DNA of 64,000 bases from Phoma sp. XZ068 (lineage: Eukaryota > Ascomycota > Dothideomycetes > Pleosporales > Didymellaceae), in assembly GCA_004835665.1 (NCBI GenBank), contig RBKR01000024.1:310001-374000 (forward strand). The letters are read 5' to 3'. The position numbers were made by a program, and so were the translations under genes. Under the pieces are notes generated by a model that worked only from the letters and a program-made list of their open reading frames with translations, did no database searches and was not told the DNA's origin. Shown here one piece after another: positions 63,319-64,000 of the stretch (its first letter is position 1; each line of letters opens with the position of its first letter).

Positions 63319-64000
63319 TTCTTATAGTAGGTTAAAGAACCAAAAATTCTAATATTATTTATATTAGGTTTTTCTTTATATTTAAGATAGTAAGGGGTAT
63401 TAAAATCTATAGAACTACTAGGAGTTCTATTATATAAATAGGTAGCTGTTAATATAGCTTCCCCCCACAAGTATCTAGGTAAATTACTAGTAATTAATAA
63501 AGCTCTTACTTTATTAAGTAATATTTTGCTTATTATTTCTGCTGCACCGTTTTGCTCAGGTGTATAGGGGGCAGAATATCTAGTATTTATACCTTTACTA
63601 GTTAGATAACTATCTAATTCCTTAGATTTAAACTCGTTATCTAACTGTAGAGCTTTTACTCTATTATTATTAAAGACTTCTATAGAATTAGAGTTGTTAG
63701 TTGCTTCTAACTCTAATTCTACTATAGTAGACTTAATAATATCTATAGTACTTTTCCTAGTCTTTAGTAACTTTACTACTAAGTACTTAGTAAAGCTATC
63801 TCTAAAAGTAATATAGTATTTAAATCCTCTAAAGGTTTTAGGCCTTATAGGTCCTCCTATATCTATATATAATAGATCTAGATAGCCTTTTACTCTAGTA
63901 CTAGGGGTTTTATTAATATTTTTAGTTAATTTAGATTGTATACAAGTTATACAATCTTTTAAACTAATAGAGGCTGTTTTAATATCCTCTATATTAATAA
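63319..64000 (-). pseudogene. Copia integrase part, unit 3, cut by window edge
   Basis: It matches 58841-59522 and encodes the integrase C-terminal half up to the HHCC region. Differences from unit 2 are few (for example 'ttttgcttatt' near 63525 against 'ttttatttatt'). Confidence 0.8.

Larger units (their letters stand above)
54361..64000 (-). repeat. tandem array of a recombinant Copia unit, period 4478 bp
   Basis: Unit 1 is 54361-58840, unit 2 is 58841-63318 and unit 3 starts at 63319 and leaves the window. The same junction, LTR 'gttgctaggt' fused to integrase-region 'ttcttatag', occurs at 58840/58841 and 63318/63319. Each unit holds truncated pol, gag, leader, primer site, full LTR, second primer site and partial LTR. 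Unit 2 differs from unit 1 at scattered bases, and units 2 and 3 share several of these differences. Confidence 0.9.

Overview
This window comes from a filamentous ascomycete (Pezizomycotina). The bipartite GC/AT-rich layout with RIP-like sequence signatures suggests a Dothideomycete such as a Pleosporales member. Support for this: short fungal introns of about 44-67 nt with GTRNGT donors and CTNAY branch sites, a HET-domain gene, Zn2Cys6 and bZIP regulators, an NB-ARC/TPR gene, Fot1/pogo and Tad-like elements, and a telomere-linked RecQ helicase relic. Most of the window is mobile DNA; few host genes are intact.

Left part (1-36.4 kb), normal GC. A pogo transposase element enters from the left edge. 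It is followed by a Copia LTR scrap, a pogo 3' relic, a small MADS-box-like gene, a broken ferric-reductase gene, a Tc1/mariner scrap with a perfect 29-bp hairpin, and an intact HET-domain gene. A Tad-like LINE carries an intact-looking gag-like ORF1 and a frameshifted, 3'-lost ORF2. Then come a bZIP gene and a decaying Zn2Cys6 gene sharing a divergent promoter, a hemerythrin-like gene with a late frameshift, a C-terminal flavin-monooxygenase fragment, a three-exon coiled-coil gene and a complete 1.8-kb pogo element. The rest of this part holds an NB-ARC/TPR (NLR-like) pseudogene, a second Zn2Cys6 fragment, a CCDC174/DUF4078-like pseudogene, an intact six-exon rhodopsin-type membrane protein gene and a telomere-linked RecQ helicase pseudogene.

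Middle (36.4-43.3 kb). Two complete pogo elements lie back to back and share a single TA. A third, broken pogo element follows, cut by a Tad-LINE 3' fragment. A short TTAGGG-type tract (43264-43284) marks the border to very AT-rich DNA.

Right part (43.3-64 kb). An intact GC-normal Ty3/Gypsy chromovirus (44000-50896) has 509-bp LTRs that look identical by eye, a gag-pol overlap with a U UUU UUA slippery site, and an extra ORF on the opposite strand encoding a six-cysteine motif plus coiled coil. It sits inside AT-rich Copia DNA. The Copia element is almost devoid of CA/TG dinucleotides yet keeps long reading frames. A recombinant Copia unit is tandemly repeated with a 4478-bp period and runs off the right edge.

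All identifications are from reading the sequence and remembered family motifs; no database search was run.
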